A stretch of 64,000 bases of DNA from CAWKCE01 sp032127035 (lineage in GTDB: Bacteria > Actinomycetota > Actinomycetes > JAHEKZ01): assembly GCA_963848085.1 (NCBI GenBank), contig CAWKCE010000005.1, forward strand, positions 310,001 through 374,000. Direction: 5' to 3'. The translations under genes were made by a program, and so were the position numbers. Below, in pieces: positions 63,245 through 64,000 of this stretch (position 1 is its first letter; every line of letters starts with the position of its first letter). Under the pieces are notes generated by a model that saw only the letters and a program-made list of their open reading frames with translations, was not told the origin of the DNA and made no database searches.

Positions 63245-64000
63245 GTGACCCCTGACGACGTCGACCTGTCGAGCCTCGACCTGTTTGCCTCCGGCGCTCC
63301 GTGGGATCAGTTCCGCGTTCTGCGTGAGCAGGCCCCTGTGCACTGGAACCCCGAGCCCTCGCCGAACCATGGGTTCTGGTCACTGACGCGCCATAGCGAC
63401 ATCGTCAAGGTCGGGCGTGACGACGTCACCTTCTCGTCCCAGCGCGGTGCCGTCAGCTTGGAGGAGCTGGACGACGACCAGCTCGAGCTGCGTCGTTCGA
63501 TGCTGGAGACCGATGGCGCCCGGCACTGGGCGCTGCGCCGCATCCTGCAGAGCGACTTCACCCCGCGGGCGCTGGCCAAGTACGAGACCTTCCTGCGCGG
63601 TCTCACCGCCACCACGCTCGACGCCGCGTTCGCCAACGACGAGTTCGACTTCGTCAGCGCGGTGAGCGCCGACTACCCGATCCGTGTCCTGACGCGGCTC
63701 ATGGACGTCCCGGACGACATGGCCAGCCAGCTCATCCACTGGAGCGACCGGCTGGTGGGCAACACCGATCCGGAGTTCGCCGACGTCGTGCTCGACAGCC
63801 ACGAGAGCGAGGAGTACCGAGATCTGCCGTTCCGGTCGCCAGCGGCGCTCGAGGTCTTCGCCTACGGCGACGAGCTCGCCGCCCAGCGAAAGGGCGGGGA
63901 CGGGACCGACATTGTCAGCCGCCTCGTCAACCGGGTGCCGGAGGACGGCATCCCCTTGAACGACCGCGACTTCCACCTGAACTTCCTGCTGCTGGTCGCT
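63245..64000 (+). CDS. Cytochrome P450 (second paralogue, 3' end outside window)
   Basis: The first 252 codons of a P450 that clearly parallels the one at 58894: ASGAPWDQFRVLREQAPVHWNPE, GFWSLTRHSDIVKVGRD, AVSLEELDDDQLELR and FRSPAALEVFAYGDEL each have a counterpart there. The I-helix, ExxR and heme loop are beyond the edge. One difference: the conserved TDPPRH of the C-helix region is TDGARH here. GGAGAA lies 6 nt before the GTG at 63245. It is in the same operon as the glutamine-synthetase-like gene. Confidence 0.9.
   Translation, partial: MTPDDVDLSSLDLFASGAPWDQFRVLREQAPVHWNPEPSPNHGFWSLTRHSDIVKVGRDDVTFSSQRGAVSLEELDDDQLELRRSMLETDGARHWALRRILQSDFTPRALAKYETFLRGLTATTLDAAFANDEFDFVSAVSADYPIRVLTRLMDVPDDMASQLIHWSDRLVGNTDPEFADVVLDSHESEEYRDLPFRSPAALEVFAYGDELAAQRKGGDGTDIVSRLVNRVPEDGIPLNDRDFHLNFLLLVA

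Overview
The window is a high-GC chromosomal segment from an actinobacterium (Actinomycetota). From the left edge to about 40.1 kb, much of the gene order follows the conserved order known from Mycobacterium tuberculosis and Streptomyces: radA-disA, mutY, clpC-lsr2-lysS, coaX-panC, DUF2520, DUF6779/DUF3180, folK-folB-folP, folE-ftsH, hpt-tilS, a DUF2342 metalloprotease, a PBP4-type carboxypeptidase and ppa. No tRNA, rRNA, CRISPR array, insertion sequence or phage gene was recognised, and no gene-free stretch exceeds 300 bases. The genus cannot be assigned from the sequence alone.

Region 1 (1-11.8 kb) holds a truncated TIM-barrel isomerase, an exopolyphosphatase-type Ppx/GppA protein, a cysteine-cluster protein, RadA and the c-di-AMP synthase DisA, a tightly coupled cheB-cheR-cheW trio in which the CheB receiver domain looks degenerate, then MutY, a NYN-type nuclease-like protein and a Sir2 deacetylase. 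Region 2 (11.8-29.7 kb) is the ClpC/Lsr2/LysS block, coenzyme A synthesis (panC, coaX), a MidA-like methyltransferase, two PH-domain membrane proteins, an ethanolamine-type permease with a textbook Crp-like palindrome upstream, an orphan nuoD, and the folate genes. Region 3 (29.8-40.5 kb) is a large secreted hydrolase, folE, ftsH, hpt, tilS, the metalloprotease, dacB, ppa and a MhuD-like heme monooxygenase.

Region 4 (40.6-49.9 kb) is accessory: amidase, alpha-methylacyl-CoA racemase and SGNH hydrolase in a row; a Rieske oxygenase with a perfect TetR-type palindrome at its promoter; hemerythrin, META-domain lipoprotein and DoxX genes; a GcvT-like folate-dependent demethylase/transferase; and a secreted endonuclease/phosphatase-like lipoprotein.

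Region 5 (49.9 kb to the right edge) looks like a catabolic regulon. It has a homoprotocatechuate-type meta-cleavage operon (aldehyde dehydrogenase, LigB-type extradiol dioxygenase, fumarylacetoacetase-fold protein) that also carries a 3Fe-4S ferredoxin and its reductase; two paralogous cytochromes P450; a glutamine-synthetase-like gamma-glutamylamide ligase with a class I glutamine amidotransferase; an acetoacetate-decarboxylase-like enzyme; an APC permease with a luciferase-like monooxygenase; and a MarR regulator. Five promoters in this region carry the same 14-bp inverted repeat, GTTYGGNNCCRAAC, which ties the genes into one putative regulon. My inference is a pathway that takes up an amine-bearing (probably aromatic) compound, gamma-glutamylates it, oxidises it with P450s and opens the ring by meta-cleavage. 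The substrate is unknown.

A genome-wide feature visible here is leaderless transcription: eleven genes have a TANNNT -10 box exactly 6-7 nt before the start codon, and this decided several start sites.
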